NCBI GenBank assembly: GCA_004555765.1
Contig: SFHG01000012.1
Coordinates: forward strand, 1 to 39,328
Reading direction: 5' to 3'
From: Bacteroidales bacterium
Lineage (GTDB): Bacteria > Bacteroidota > Bacteroidia > Bacteroidales > Porphyromonadaceae
Length of the DNA stretch: 39,328 nucleotides
A model generated the notes under the pieces. That model was not told where the DNA came from, made no database searches, and saw nothing but the letters and a program-made list of their open reading frames with translations. Each line of letters opens with the position of its first letter. Position 1 is the first letter of the stretch. The position numbers and the translations under genes were made by a program. Shown piece after piece: positions 7,378 to 16,672 of the stretch.

Positions 7378-7427
7378 AAACGCCGGCTTCTTCCTCCACA
7401 AAAACACTCCTTATTCTGAAGCCCGTT

Positions 7428-7805
7428 ATGCACCCCGTAGAGACCGGATTTGTACTCATCTATACGTCGCCAAACCCAAATTCCATCAACATCGCGAAAT
7501 CCCTCCTGGAGAGCGAAGGCATCCCGTGTACCGTAGAGGGGGCTATTACGAACCAAGTGATGTCGGGCTATATAGGTACGACTTGGATCAAGCTCTTCGT
7601 CCCCGTCTCCGAAGCCTACCGATCCGGAGCAATACTCGAGGGAGCCGGTTTCACACCCGAACCTGCTGAAGCGGATGGTGAGAAAAGAGACGGTGCCGGC
7701 AACGCAACCGGCACGGCACGACTCGGCAGACAAATCACCCTCATCCTCATTGCGATACTGCTTATCCTGGGACTTTTGGGTCTCTATACCTACTTCGTTC
7801 AGTAG
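7428..7805 (+). CDS. DUF2007-like protein with C-terminal membrane anchor
   Basis: A protein of 125 residues. Residues 1-75 (FVLIYTSPNPNSINIAKSLL ... GYIGTTWIKLFVPVSEAYRS) match the DUF2007 fold, a small ferredoxin-like domain related to PII-type signalling proteins whose ligand is unknown. A Gly/Glu/Ala-rich linker follows, then one strong transmembrane helix at the very C-terminus (ITLILIAILLILGLLGLYTYFVQ). The cytoplasmic domain would therefore be tail-anchored in the inner membrane. It follows rnc by 50 bases and may belong to that unit. Its stop overlaps the end of the convergent START-like gene by seven bases. Confidence 0.8.
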   Translation: MHPVETGFVLIYTSPNPNSINIAKSLLESEGIPCTVEGAITNQVMSGYIGTTWIKLFVPVSEAYRSGAILEGAGFTPEPAEADGEKRDGAGNATGTARLGRQITLILIAILLILGLLGLYTYFVQ

Positions 7806-8209
7806 ACACCGAGCGTATTTTTGAGCTTTTCGATATGGTTTTCCCAAAGTGCATCGAGCGTCTTGGGATCCAGTCCCCTGTCGTGATCTTCCACAAGGAG
7901 CGAAATTGTATGAGACAATTCCGTCGTCACGATCTCCATCGACAAATAGCTCTTCGGGTCGTCGTCCCACACCCATTTGACACGCGTACCCTCCTTTGCC
8001 TCCACGATTGAGGCCGATCGATCATCCCCCTGATCATCCCAGAATACGTGCACGCTGATGCCGTAAACTTCCACCTTCGGGGCAAACCACTCGGACAAGC
8101 CTCTCGATGTAGAAATCTGATTCCATACGCTCTTGGCGGAAACTCTGTCCAAAAGGTACTCTCTCTTGAAGCCCGTGCCTTCGCGTACATCGCCATTTTG
8201 CCGTACCAT
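7799..8209 (-). CDS. START-like domain protein
   Basis: A protein of 136 residues with the layout of the START-like/AHSA1 helix-grip fold: an early strand KREYLLDRVSAKSVWNQISTSRGLSEWFAPKVEV, then strands around FWDDQ and VKWVWDDD, and a long C-terminal helix DALWENHIEKLKNTL. Proteins of this type are common in Bacteroidetes and bind small hydrophobic ligands; no ligand is known for this one. There is no signal peptide, so it is cytoplasmic. The only plausible ATG (8209) lies about 10 bases from the promoter box at 8220-8227, so the mRNA may be almost leaderless. Its 3' end overlaps the convergent DUF2007 gene. Confidence 0.8.
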   Translation of the reverse strand: MVRQNGDVREGTGFKREYLLDRVSAKSVWNQISTSRGLSEWFAPKVEVYGISVHVFWDDQGDDRSASIVEAKEGTRVKWVWDDDPKSYLSMEIVTTELSHTISLLVEDHDRGLDPKTLDALWENHIEKLKNTLGVY

Positions 8210-8219
8210 GCTCTTTAGT

Positions 8220-8227
8220 CAAATTTA
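8220..8227 (-). promoter_or_regulatory. -7 box TAAATTTG for START-like gene
   Basis: On the minus strand this reads TAAATTTG, the same octamer as at purN. Transcription would begin only a few bases before the ATG at 8209. Confidence 0.5.
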
Positions 8228-8347
8228 TTGCGTGGATTTTTATTCTTTAACCGTTGTACAATATACTCATTACTTCCGAAACCACAAAATCGGCACCTCC
8301 AAATAGTGGCTGCCTCCAAAAGGAGATACAGTCCAAAAAAATCTTTT

Positions 8348-8404
8348 TGCACGGACAGAGCTTTCCGTGACATACGGATCGAAAAATTCTTCTCGATCCG
8401 TACC
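8348..8404. repeat. 23-bp periodic repeat array C (degenerate)
   Basis: One good core lies at 8395 (GATCCGTACC). A degenerate core CATACGGATC lies at 8371 and a weaker one, TGCACGGACA, at 8348. The spacings are 23 and 24 bp. GGATCGA (8377-8383) and TCGATCC can pair across the AT-rich spacer. The array ends about 80 bases before the SusC -7 box. Confidence 0.6.
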
Positions 8405-8485
8405 TCCTTTTTGTTGCTCTTCGTCTGTTTCTAATGCTCTTCCAGGGAATATGGAAAAAGAAACCGGAAAGTAATTTTAATCGGC

Positions 8486-8493
8486 TATCTTTG
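8486..8493 (+). promoter_or_regulatory. -7 box TATCTTTG for the SusC/SusD operon
   Basis: TATCTTTG matches TAnnTTTG and is identical to the acpP box. It gives a leader of about 70 bases before the SusC ATG. Confidence 0.6.
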
Positions 8494-8571
8494 CACAAGA
8501 TATTCGGAAGACGGATTCAATCAGGATTCAAATCCAACATTTTCACAACTTCTCTGTAAATAGGACACAAA

Positions 8572-11500
8572 ATGAAGAAAAAGAACACCTCACACTCCTC
8601 CGGCTGGAGGAATCTTGCGCTGGCATTCGGGTTGCTGTTCTTCGGCATACTACCGGCACAGGCTCAAAAAGTGACTGTCTCCGGTACGGTCACGGACGGC
8701 ACGCTGGGCGGGCCATTCGCCGGCGTCACCATACAGGTCTTGGACACACCTGACGGCGCGATCACGGACTTGGACGGCAAATTCGCCATCCAAGTGGCAC
8801 CGGGGAAAACCCTCCATTTCTCCTTCATAGGATATAAGCCTGTCGATTATGTCGTCAGAGGGAAAGCCTCGGGCATCAGCATCAAGATGTTTGAGGATGT
8901 ACAGGCTCTTGATGAGGTGGTAGTCCTCGGTTACGGCGCCAGCACGAAAAAACAGGACCTCTCCTCCTCTGTCGGCATCATATCCAATACCGACGAGCTC
9001 ACCAGACGCCCTGTGACCTCTGCAGAAAACATGCTCCAAGGGCAGATCCCGGGTGTCACCATCTCCGGCAACGGCGGAGACCCCACGTCCCTTCCAAACA
9101 TCATCATAAGGGGACAGGGCTCGCAGAATGGAGACAATGTGCTCTGGGTCGTCGACGGCATACCGGGAGCCCCCATCACCTCAGTGAATGACATTGAGTC
9201 CATCGTAGTTCTCAAAGATGCTGCCTCGGCCGCCATTTACGGTGCACAGTCCGGAGCAGGCGGCGTCATCCTCGTCACCACCAAGCAGGCCAAGAAAGGA
9301 AAAACATCCTTGACCTACGACGGCACAGTGGGCTTCCAAAATGCCGCTAACCTCCCTACCCCGCTGAACGCAGAGCAGGAAATAGAGATGCGCCGAATCT
9401 CCTACAAAAACGCCGGACAGAACCTGCCGAAGGCCTGGGATCCTGCCATAAACCCGTGGATCGCCACCACCAGGACAAACTGGATGGACGAAATATTCCG
9501 CACCGGCATCTACCACCGTCATAACGTGGCCCTCAATTTCGGTGCAGACCGATCTGCAAGCCGCCTCTCTTTTTCCTACAACGACAATAACGGGATCCTC
9601 ATCGGATCCTACAATAAAGATCTGAGCGTCCGCTACAACGGGGCATTTGACCTCAATGATTACATCACCGTAAAAGAGGATCTCGTCTGGACAAAAAGAG
9701 ATTGGCGAAACGTAAACACCACAAGCGGAGAGTCCGGAGCCATCCTGTCCGCGATGTATATGCCTGCCTCGGCAGAAGTCTATAACCACTTGGACGGAAG
9801 CTTCGGGGGCACCACCACCGAAGATCCCGCGTATATCGCGAAGTACGGTTCAAACTTTGCCGACGCTCACGGGGATGCCATTAACCCTGTCCGCCTCCTC
9901 ACGGCAGATAATGTGAATAACAACGAATCCGACTTATGGACGACCACAAGCCTCGAAGTAGGCAACTTTGTGCAAGGGCTTAAGTTTGTCAGCCGTTTCA
10001 GCTACAATATGCTGAGCGGTCACCTCAAAAGTTTCTCCCCCAAGAGAGACGAAATCGGCAAACCCGACGAGAACAATTTCCTCAACGAGTCCTCATATCT
10101 CACCAAGGCATGGAAGACCGAAAACACCCTCACGTACGACAACACGTTCGGTGACCACACCCTCGGACTTTTGCTCTCCACAACTGCGGATCACTGGCAG
10201 CAGAGAGGACTTTCTGGAAGGGGTACCAAGTTCGCGGATGAAGCTCTCGACCTCCAGTATATGGCTCAAGCAGGAGAGACCACGGCTGACGATTATCTCT
10301 CCGGACCGGATGCGAACGTCTCCGTAATCGCCCGTGCCGCATACTCATACGCGGACCGCTATTTCCTGACGGCCTCTTGGCGTCGGGACTACGCCGGTCG
10401 TCTGCCGAAAGGAAAGAAATACGGGGACTTCCCCGCATTCACCGCCGCATGGAAGATCTCCAATGAGTCTTTCTTCAATAAAAGCGATGCTTTCAACCTG
10501 CTCAAAATCCGTGCTTCGTGGGGTCGAATCGGCAACCTCGGTTCCATCCCGATGAATTACAGCACCCCGCTTCTCTCTGCATCCAACTGGCACGAGGGTC
10601 CGCTCTACGGTGCAGAAGTGCCGATTTATATGGATAACTTCCCCTACCTGAGCAAGGTTATCAATCCCGATCTCACATGGGAGACCTCCGATCAGTTCGA
10701 CCTCGGTCTGGACTTCGCTTTTGCATCCGAAAGACTGGCGCTCTCCATCGACTATTTCGACAAGCGCACCTTTAACCTCATCCAGGAGCAAAGTATGGAC
10801 TTCAATAGCTCCATAGGTCTGGATCCCATCCTCGTCAACCTCGGAGAAGTCCGTAACAGCGGGGTCGAAGTAACCGCCGGGTGGAATGACCGTGTGGGCA
10901 AAGATTTCTCCTACTTCATTAACGGGAACTTCTCGTATCTCAAAAACCGCGTCTCCAACATCGGCATCGAAAACCCCGACGGCACCAAAGGCGTGTGGGT
11001 CGATGAGTCGTCTTTCCGCGGTCTCCCCTATATGATCCAAACTGCCGAAGGGGAGCCCGTCGGATCATTTTACCTCATCAAGACAGACGGGATCTTCCAA
11101 AGCGATGACGAAGCCAAAGCTTACGTGAAAGACGGGGAGATGATCCAGCCGAATGCCAAAGCAGGCGACCTCAAGTTCGTGGACTATAATGGTGACGGCA
11201 AGATATCGGACGGCGACCGCCAGTACATGGGCAGCGCGATGCCCGACTTTACCTACGCGCTCTCTGCGGGATTCAATTACAAAAACTTGGGCTTCAGCGT
11301 GATGCTCCAAGGCATCCAAGGGGCACAGGCGCTTAACTTGGCCAAAAACATGACCCTCAGCGACCTCTCCGGGAACTTCAACCGGGACAGCAGAATCCTT
11401 GACGCTTGGTCTCCCCAAAACACCGGTTCGGATCTGCCCATCCTCTCCAAGACGGATCAAAACGGGAACTTTAATACGCCGTCCGACTTCTACCTCGAGG

Positions 11501-11733
11501 ATGCATCCTATCTCCGCCTTAAGAACGTAACGCTATCCTACGACTTTACGAGTCTCATCCGCAAGTGGAATCATCTGGCGGAAAGAGGCAGTAACCTCTC
11601 GCTCTTCGTCAGCGGAGAGAACCTTCTTACCCTCACGAAGTACACGGGGATAGACCCTGAGGTCGGAGGTTGGGATACGATGAAGTATCCGGTTTCCCGA
11701 ACCATCTCCGTAGGCGTAAGACTCACATACTAA
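8572..11733 (+). CDS. SusC/RagA-type TonB-dependent outer-membrane transporter
   Basis: An outer-membrane channel of 1053 residues that imports glycan fragments or peptides together with its SusD lid, using TonB energy. A signal peptide ends near AQAQK (residues 28-33). A carboxypeptidase-regulatory-like beta-sandwich follows (about 35-110). The SusC signature DEVVVLGYG is at 114-122, and a plug domain runs to about 238 with SAENMLQGQIPGVTISGNGG, IIIRGQGS and GVILVTTK. The rest is a 22-strand-type barrel rich in alternating aromatic residues, ending in the terminal aromatic motif SVGVRLTY recognised by the BAM machinery. SusD follows after 32 bases, and the downstream GH92 mannosidase suggests mannose-containing glycans as substrate. 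Confidence 0.96.
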   Translation: MKKKNTSHSSGWRNLALAFGLLFFGILPAQAQKVTVSGTVTDGTLGGPFAGVTIQVLDTPDGAITDLDGKFAIQVAPGKTLHFSFIGYKPVDYVVRGKASGISIKMFEDVQALDEVVVLGYGASTKKQDLSSSVGIISNTDELTRRPVTSAENMLQGQIPGVTISGNGGDPTSLPNIIIRGQGSQNGDNVLWVVDGIPGAPITSVNDIESIVVLKDAASAAIYGAQSGAGGVILVTTKQAKKGKTSLTYDGTVGFQNAANLPTPLNAEQEIEMRRISYKNAGQNLPKAWDPAINPWIATTRTNWMDEIFRTGIYHRHNVALNFGADRSASRLSFSYNDNNGILIGSYNKDLSVRYNGAFDLNDYITVKEDLVWTKRDWRNVNTTSGESGAILSAMYMPASAEVYNHLDGSFGGTTTEDPAYIAKYGSNFADAHGDAINPVRLLTADNVNNNESDLWTTTSLEVGNFVQGLKFVSRFSYNMLSGHLKSFSPKRDEIGKPDENNFLNESSYLTKAWKTENTLTYDNTFGDHTLGLLLSTTADHWQQRGLSGRGTKFADEALDLQYMAQAGETTADDYLSGPDANVSVIARAAYSYADRYFLTASWRRDYAGRLPKGKKYGDFPAFTAAWKISNESFFNKSDAFNLLKIRASWGRIGNLGSIPMNYSTPLLSASNWHEGPLYGAEVPIYMDNFPYLSKVINPDLTWETSDQFDLGLDFAFASERLALSIDYFDKRTFNLIQEQSMDFNSSIGLDPILVNLGEVRNSGVEVTAGWNDRVGKDFSYFINGNFSYLKNRVSNIGIENPDGTKGVWVDESSFRGLPYMIQTAEGEPVGSFYLIKTDGIFQSDDEAKAYVKDGEMIQPNAKAGDLKFVDYNGDGKISDGDRQYMGSAMPDFTYALSAGFNYKNLGFSVMLQGIQGAQALNLAKNMTLSDLSGNFNRDSRILDAWSPQNTGSDLPILSKTDQNGNFNTPSDFYLEDASYLRLKNVTLSYDFTSLIRKWNHLAERGSNLSLFVSGENLLTLTKYTGIDPEVGGWDTMKYPVSRTISVGVRLTY

Positions 11734-11765
11734 TCATAAGGATCCTTAGCACACGATACAAGAAT

Positions 11766-13412
11766 ATGAAGCAGTACAATTTTGCTGCCGCACTTGGCAC
11801 TGTCCTCCTTGTCCTTTTTCTATCTTCCTGCGAAGACTTTTTGGACGTCAAGCCCGAGGGGCAAGGCAACGCCACCAACTACTTCAATAACGACTTCCAA
11901 GCAAAGGAAGCCATAGAAGGGGCTTACGCGCCGATAGACGAAGAAGATTTCTACGGTCGGGGATTTTTCTATGAGCAAGCCGGAGCCAACGACATCGTCT
12001 GGGGGCGTACGAGGGACTTCAACTCATTGGCCACGCTGTCCTACACCGGCAATGAGAGCGCCCTTCGCGATGTCCTGGGGATGCTCTCCACCAGTCTTGC
12101 CAGAGCCAATTGGATAACCGCGCAGCTGCTCCTCAAGCAAGCCCGCACGCCGCTCACTCCGGTAGAGACCCGCTCTTTGGGCGAAGCCTATTTCCTCCGC
12201 GGCTATATGCACTTCCTCCTCGCATACAGATACGGGTCGGACAAACTGGGTGTCCCTTTTGACAAATACGAGGACTTCCCGGAGGGCATCAATCCCGCCA
12301 TCCCTACGCAGAGAGCCACTGTGATGGAGAACTTCGCTCTCATCATAGAGGACTTTCAAAACGCCGAGAAATACTTGCCCCGCTTCGAAACCTACGGACC
12401 GGAAGACAAGGGGCGCCCCAGCAAGTTTTCCGCGGTCGGCTTTATGTCCAAAGTTTACGCCTATTGGGCCACATTCGAACCGGCCAAGTGGGATAATGTA
12501 ATCGCCGAAGTCGACAAACTCGAAAACGAATACGGGAGAGGTCTGGCGGACCGGTTCTCGGACAACTTCACGAGCGACTTCTCCAAGTGGTGGAATAGGG
12601 AGTATCTCTACTCCTTTGCCTCCATCGCCACAGGTGACGGCGGCGGTCCCAAGTTTCCGGGTGTCGTTCTTGAGAATAAAGGATGGGGCAAGTACAATGG
12701 CTGGGGTTACTTCAAGCCCACGCTCGACATCTACGAAGAGATGCTCAAAGATGGGGAAGGTAATGAGCGTCTCACCCGATCCATTCTCGCGTACGGACAA
12801 GAGTTTCCTTACTTTGGAGAAAAAAGGAAGTTCTACTCCACTTCCGACCTTGAGACGGGGTTCCAGATCAATAAATATATGGAACCATTCGGACACGCCA
12901 ACGCCGACAAGGACGGATACGTGAACCCCAACGGCAACTCACCGACAGCGCGCATCAATTTTCCCATCCTGCGCTTCGCAGACTGCCTCCTGCTGCGTGC
13001 GGAAGCCCGTCTGATGAAAGGTGACGGCAATGCCGCCGCAAAAGACATCAACAGACTCCGTACTCGTGCCAAGGTGGCGCCCATCACTGCGCCTGCCACG
13101 GCACAAGACCTCTACCACGAGAGACGCGTAGAGCTCGCATTCGAGTACACAGACCATCTCTATGACCTCAAAAGGTGGCACTTCCAAAACGGCAATGCCG
13201 AGCTCAAAGCACTTGCCGCAAAGGAACTGAATGCCCGTCCGAGAGTACGCTTTTACGAAGACAGATCCAAACCCGAATCCGCCTTTACGACCGGATTCTA
13301 CCAAGATTATCCGAATAAAAACACGTACCGGGATTATATGATCGCTTTCCCTTGGCCCACCGAGAATGTACTAAAAGCCAACGGGAAACTGAAGCAGAAC
13401 CCCGGGTACTGA
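11766..13412 (+). CDS. SusD/RagB-type nutrient-binding outer-membrane lipoprotein
   Basis: A surface lipoprotein of 548 residues that closes over the SusC channel and captures substrate. I chose the ATG at 11766: it is followed at once by a lipoprotein signal peptide (MKQYNFAAALGTVLLVLFLS) with the acylated residue Cys22 in LSSC. The open frame back to 11670 lies inside SusC and is not used. SusD features are the N-terminal CEDFLDVKPEG motif, tetratricopeptide-like helices (SLGEAYFLRGYMHFLLAYRYG), and the C-terminal LRFADCLLLRAEARL...INRLRTRA and ERRVELAFEYTDHLYDLKRW motifs. The ligand-binding residues cannot be assigned from sequence alone. Confidence 0.96.
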   Translation: MKQYNFAAALGTVLLVLFLSSCEDFLDVKPEGQGNATNYFNNDFQAKEAIEGAYAPIDEEDFYGRGFFYEQAGANDIVWGRTRDFNSLATLSYTGNESALRDVLGMLSTSLARANWITAQLLLKQARTPLTPVETRSLGEAYFLRGYMHFLLAYRYGSDKLGVPFDKYEDFPEGINPAIPTQRATVMENFALIIEDFQNAEKYLPRFETYGPEDKGRPSKFSAVGFMSKVYAYWATFEPAKWDNVIAEVDKLENEYGRGLADRFSDNFTSDFSKWWNREYLYSFASIATGDGGGPKFPGVVLENKGWGKYNGWGYFKPTLDIYEEMLKDGEGNERLTRSILAYGQEFPYFGEKRKFYSTSDLETGFQINKYMEPFGHANADKDGYVNPNGNSPTARINFPILRFADCLLLRAEARLMKGDGNAAAKDINRLRTRAKVAPITAPATAQDLYHERRVELAFEYTDHLYDLKRWHFQNGNAELKALAAKELNARPRVRFYEDRSKPESAFTTGFYQDYPNKNTYRDYMIAFPWPTENVLKANGKLKQNPGY

Positions 13413-13440
13413 TTGTCAGACTCCGTAGATTTCATTAAAT

Positions 13441-13503
13441 TCGCAGAGCAATCCGGATGAGGAGCACCCCACAGGTGCGACGGCCGGATGCCCTGCGATT
13501 TTA
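13441..13503 (+). terminator. Three-helix nested hairpin after SusD
   Basis: Three stacked helices can form: TCGCAG (13441-13446) with CTGCGA (13493-13498), ATCCGG (13451-13456) with CCGGAT (13484-13489), and GCACC (13464-13468) with GGTGC (13474-13478) around CCACA. The sequence TTTTAG follows. It is a likely 3' end for the SusCD transcript, or a small structured RNA element. Confidence 0.55.
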
Positions 13504-13530
13504 GTTGTCTCCTCAGAGACCCCCATACGT

Positions 13531-13538
13531 TATTTTTG
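13531..13538 (+). promoter_or_regulatory. -7 box TATTTTTG for the GH92 gene
   Basis: TATTTTTG matches TAnnTTTG and overlaps the first core of array D by two bases. It would give the GH92 gene a leader of about 150 bases that contains the whole array. Confidence 0.5.
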
Positions 13539-13634
13539 CACGTACCGAAAATTTATTTTCGGTCAGACCAAAAATTTGCCCACACACAGACCGGGAAAAC
13601 CTTCTCGGACATACCGAAATTTTCACGGAGTACC
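13537..13634. repeat. 23-bp periodic repeat array D, in the GH92 leader
   Basis: Degenerate cores occur at 13537 (TGCACGTACC), 13561 (GGTCAGACCA), 13583 (CACACAGACC), 13606 (CGGACATACC) and possibly 13625. The spacings are 24, 22, 23 and 19 bp. An 8-bp inverted repeat, ACCGAAAA (13544-13551) with TTTTCGGT (13556-13563), joins the first two. The array lies wholly in the predicted 5' leader. Confidence 0.65.
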
Positions 13635-13695
13635 GGAGGTCTTATTGCACCACTCGAAATACTCCCGACTTTGACAAACAAACCTCCAAAACTAT

Positions 13696-16668
13696 ATGAA
13701 TAAACAGAAACCCGCATACGGAATAAGCGCACTTGCGGCCGCAGTGCTGTCGCTCACCCTCTACGGATGCGATGCCGAAGCCGGAAAAAGAGGACGAGAG
13801 ACGACTACGAAGCCGGACTCCTTGTCCGTCAAACTATACGAGTACGTGGATCCGTTCATCGGTACGGATGCACACGGACATACGTTCCCGGGCGCTTCTG
13901 CGCCCTTCGGCTTGGTTCAGCTCAGTCCCGATACGAGGTGGGAAGGCTGGGATGCATGCTCGGGATACCATTACTCGGACAGCAGGATTTACGGGTTTTC
14001 ACACACCCACCTAAGCGGCACCGGAGCTTCCGATCTCTGCGACGTGCTTTTCATTCCGGCGACGGACACAAAGGCGTACACGGACAGCATACGGAATAAG
14101 CACCTTCCGGCTGTACCTTTTTCCCACGACGACGAAGAGGCTCATGCCGGATACTACTCGGTCAAGCTCGCAAACGGCATCAAGGCAGAGCTCACGGCTT
14201 CAACCTTCGCAGGCATCCACAGGTATACTTTCCCAGAGTCGGGAAGTGGACACCTCATCATCGATCTGGTGAGTTTCAAGGAAGAAAAGATGCTCGGAGC
14301 AGGTTTGGAAAAGACGGGGAATAGCGTCATCCAAGGCTTCCAAAAGACGACCGGATGGACCGAGAACGAAGAGATCTATTTTTACGCCAAGTTTTCCCGA
14401 CCGATAGAGGGTATGACCACCTACCTCGACGGAAAGGTTATGAAAGAAGACAAGGCAGAGGGAGACTCCGTCCGTGCTGTCCTGACGTTTGCCGGGTCCG
14501 ACCTCCCGCTCGAAATCTACGTAGGTCTCTCCACCACTTCCGTCTCGGAAGCGAAGGCGAACTTGGAGCACGACTTGGAGGGACGGGACTTCGACGAAAT
14601 GAGGGTCGCTACCGAAGCATCGTGGGAAAAAGTCCTCGGCAAAGTCCGAATCCCGGACGGAGATCCGAGAGACCTCACGACCTTTTACACCGCCCTTTAC
14701 CACAGTTACCTTGCCCCCAACCGCATCAGCGACGCAAGCGGCTCATACAGGGGACTGGACGGACAAGTGCACGCAGTCCCGTCAGGCGAAGCACAGTACA
14801 GCACATTCTCGCTTTGGGACACCTACCGTGCGCTTCACCCGTGGTTCACGCTGTTTGAGAAGGAAGAAACGGCAAACTTCGTCCGCTCTATGCTCAATAT
14901 GTACGACGAGCAAGGTGAGTTGCCGATATGGCCACTCGTCAGCGGAGAGACCCGTACTATGATCGGGTACCACGCCACTTCCGTCATCGCGGATGCCTAC
15001 CTCAGAGGCATCGGAGGCTTCAGCGCGGATCGAGCCTTGACGGCCATGGTGAAGTCCTCGGACATCAATCGGAAAGGCGGCGAACTGTATGCGGGTCTCG
15101 GCTATGTCCCGTTTGACCGCAAAAACGAGTCCGTATCCCAAACTCTCGAGTACGCATACGACGATTGGTGCATCTATATGATGGCAGAAAAGATGGGCAA
15201 TAGCGAAGTCTCGGAGCAGTACAAAGCGCGCGCACTGAATTACCAAAACCTCTTTGACGGCTCGTCCTGTTTCTTTAGGCCCAAAAGTTCGACCGGGGTA
15301 TGGGAGAAGGACTTCAATCCTTACGACGTGAGCCGACACTACACCGAAGCCAATGCCTTCCAGTACCGATTCGCAGTCCAGCACGACGTAAACGGTATGA
15401 TGCAGCTCTACGGCGGGCGAGAGGCGTTCCTCGAGAAGCTCTATGACCTGTATGCCGACCAAACAGTCTTAGACACAGACCTGCCCGACCTTACGGGATT
15501 TATCGGTCAGTACATCCACGGCAATGAGCCGAGCCACCACCTCGCTTACCTTTTTACTTACGCGGGCGATGCGTGGAAGACTCAGGAGCTGACACGCCAC
15601 ATCCTCCGAGAGATGTACACCTCGGAGCCCGACGGTGTACCGGGCAATGAAGACTGCGGTCAGATGAGCGCTTGGTATATTTTTTCGGCTTTGGGCTTTT
15701 ATCCAGTCACTCCCGGGTCGGGTGAGTACGTCCTCACAACCCCTCTTTTTGAGGAAACGAGCCTCACCCTCTCCGGCGGCAACACACTGAAAATAACGGC
15801 CAACGATCCGAAAAACAACCTCTACATCAAGAGTGTCTCCCTCAACGGCAAACCGCTCTCGCGTCTCTTCATCACCTATGACGAGATAATGGCAGGTGGT
15901 GAGCTCGCCTTTGAGCTGACAAAAGAGCCGGTCAAGGATTACCCCGTGAAAGAGCTGCCCTACTCGCTTACCCGCGGCGAAAAAGCCTCCCCTGTCTACA
16001 CGGAGGCAGATCTGCACCTATTCGAGAAAGAGGTCTCTTTCGAGCTGAAAACGGCGACCCCAAACGCCCAAATCCGCTACACCATCGACGGATCTATCCC
16101 TACCGAAGAGTCGCCCCTCTATGTACGCCCCATCACGCTCAAAGAGGGTGCTACGATTCAAGCCATAGCGCTCGGTCAGGGCAAGCCCTCAGACCCCACC
16201 GTTTTCAGGGCGACAAAAGCCACCTATATGCCGCCCATGCCGGAGAAAAACGGGATGAAACAGGGGCTCAATTACACGCTTTACAGCGGGATATTCGACA
16301 GCATCGCAGCAATCGAGAGAGGCAAGAGGCAGGAAACTGGCTCGACGCTCGAAGTGAGCGAAGCGATCGGCAGCCTTGCGGACAATTACGGTCTTATCTT
16401 CCGAGGATTCGTCCGTATAGACGCGGACGGGGTGTACGAGTTTGCCCTCACGAGCGACGACGGCTCCGCCCTCTTTGTCGACGGCAAAAGCCTTATCGAC
16501 AACGACGGCAGTCACTCTGCCATCAAGGCCTCAGGCCTCGTCGCTCTCCAAAAAGGCCTTCACCGCATCGAAGTCCGCTACTTCCAAGGCACGGAAGGGC
16601 GAAAGCTCTCACTCGGCATCCGAAAGAGAGGGGAGACGGACTTTACCTTGCCCCAATTTTACCACTGA
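13696..16668 (+). CDS. GH92 alpha-mannosidase lipoprotein with C-terminal PA14-like domain
   Basis: A glycoside hydrolase of 990 residues. GH92 enzymes are Ca-dependent exo-alpha-mannosidases that trim high-mannose N-glycans or yeast mannan. The signal peptide ends in LYGC, with Cys25 as lipid anchor. The GH92 N-terminal domain starts at YVDPFIGTDAHGHTFPGA (about 50-67), followed by GFSHTHLSGTG. The catalytic domain shows SLWDTYRALHPWFTLF, the GNEPSHH motif (609-615, with the likely acid Glu611) and GNEDCGQMSAWYIF (from 650, with the likely base acidic residues). After it come a chitobiase-C/FN3-associated repeat (about 780-840; IRYTIDGSIPTEESPLY) and a PA14-like beta domain (about 860-985) that may bind carbohydrate. 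The linkage specificity is not readable here. Confidence 0.95.
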   Translation: MNKQKPAYGISALAAAVLSLTLYGCDAEAGKRGRETTTKPDSLSVKLYEYVDPFIGTDAHGHTFPGASAPFGLVQLSPDTRWEGWDACSGYHYSDSRIYGFSHTHLSGTGASDLCDVLFIPATDTKAYTDSIRNKHLPAVPFSHDDEEAHAGYYSVKLANGIKAELTASTFAGIHRYTFPESGSGHLIIDLVSFKEEKMLGAGLEKTGNSVIQGFQKTTGWTENEEIYFYAKFSRPIEGMTTYLDGKVMKEDKAEGDSVRAVLTFAGSDLPLEIYVGLSTTSVSEAKANLEHDLEGRDFDEMRVATEASWEKVLGKVRIPDGDPRDLTTFYTALYHSYLAPNRISDASGSYRGLDGQVHAVPSGEAQYSTFSLWDTYRALHPWFTLFEKEETANFVRSMLNMYDEQGELPIWPLVSGETRTMIGYHATSVIADAYLRGIGGFSADRALTAMVKSSDINRKGGELYAGLGYVPFDRKNESVSQTLEYAYDDWCIYMMAEKMGNSEVSEQYKARALNYQNLFDGSSCFFRPKSSTGVWEKDFNPYDVSRHYTEANAFQYRFAVQHDVNGMMQLYGGREAFLEKLYDLYADQTVLDTDLPDLTGFIGQYIHGNEPSHHLAYLFTYAGDAWKTQELTRHILREMYTSEPDGVPGNEDCGQMSAWYIFSALGFYPVTPGSGEYVLTTPLFEETSLTLSGGNTLKITANDPKNNLYIKSVSLNGKPLSRLFITYDEIMAGGELAFELTKEPVKDYPVKELPYSLTRGEKASPVYTEADLHLFEKEVSFELKTATPNAQIRYTIDGSIPTEESPLYVRPITLKEGATIQAIALGQGKPSDPTVFRATKATYMPPMPEKNGMKQGLNYTLYSGIFDSIAAIERGKRQETGSTLEVSEAIGSLADNYGLIFRGFVRIDADGVYEFALTSDDGSALFVDGKSLIDNDGSHSAIKASGLVALQKGLHRIEVRYFQGTEGRKLSLGIRKRGETDFTLPQFYH

Positions 16669-16672
16669 TCCA

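Larger units (their letters stand above)
8210..8571. other. 362-bp divergent intergenic region upstream of SusC
   Basis: This gap contains the minus-strand -7 box (8220-8227), repeat array C (8348-8404) with a 7-bp inverted repeat GGATCGA...TCGATCC, and the SusC promoter box (8486-8493). No convincing gene is present. Cluster-specific regulation of the SusCD genes, if any, would act here. Confidence 0.65.

Noticed and set aside
11670..11765. 32-codon upstream extension of SusD
   Set aside because: It lies in the end of SusC and would bury the lipoprotein signal peptide.
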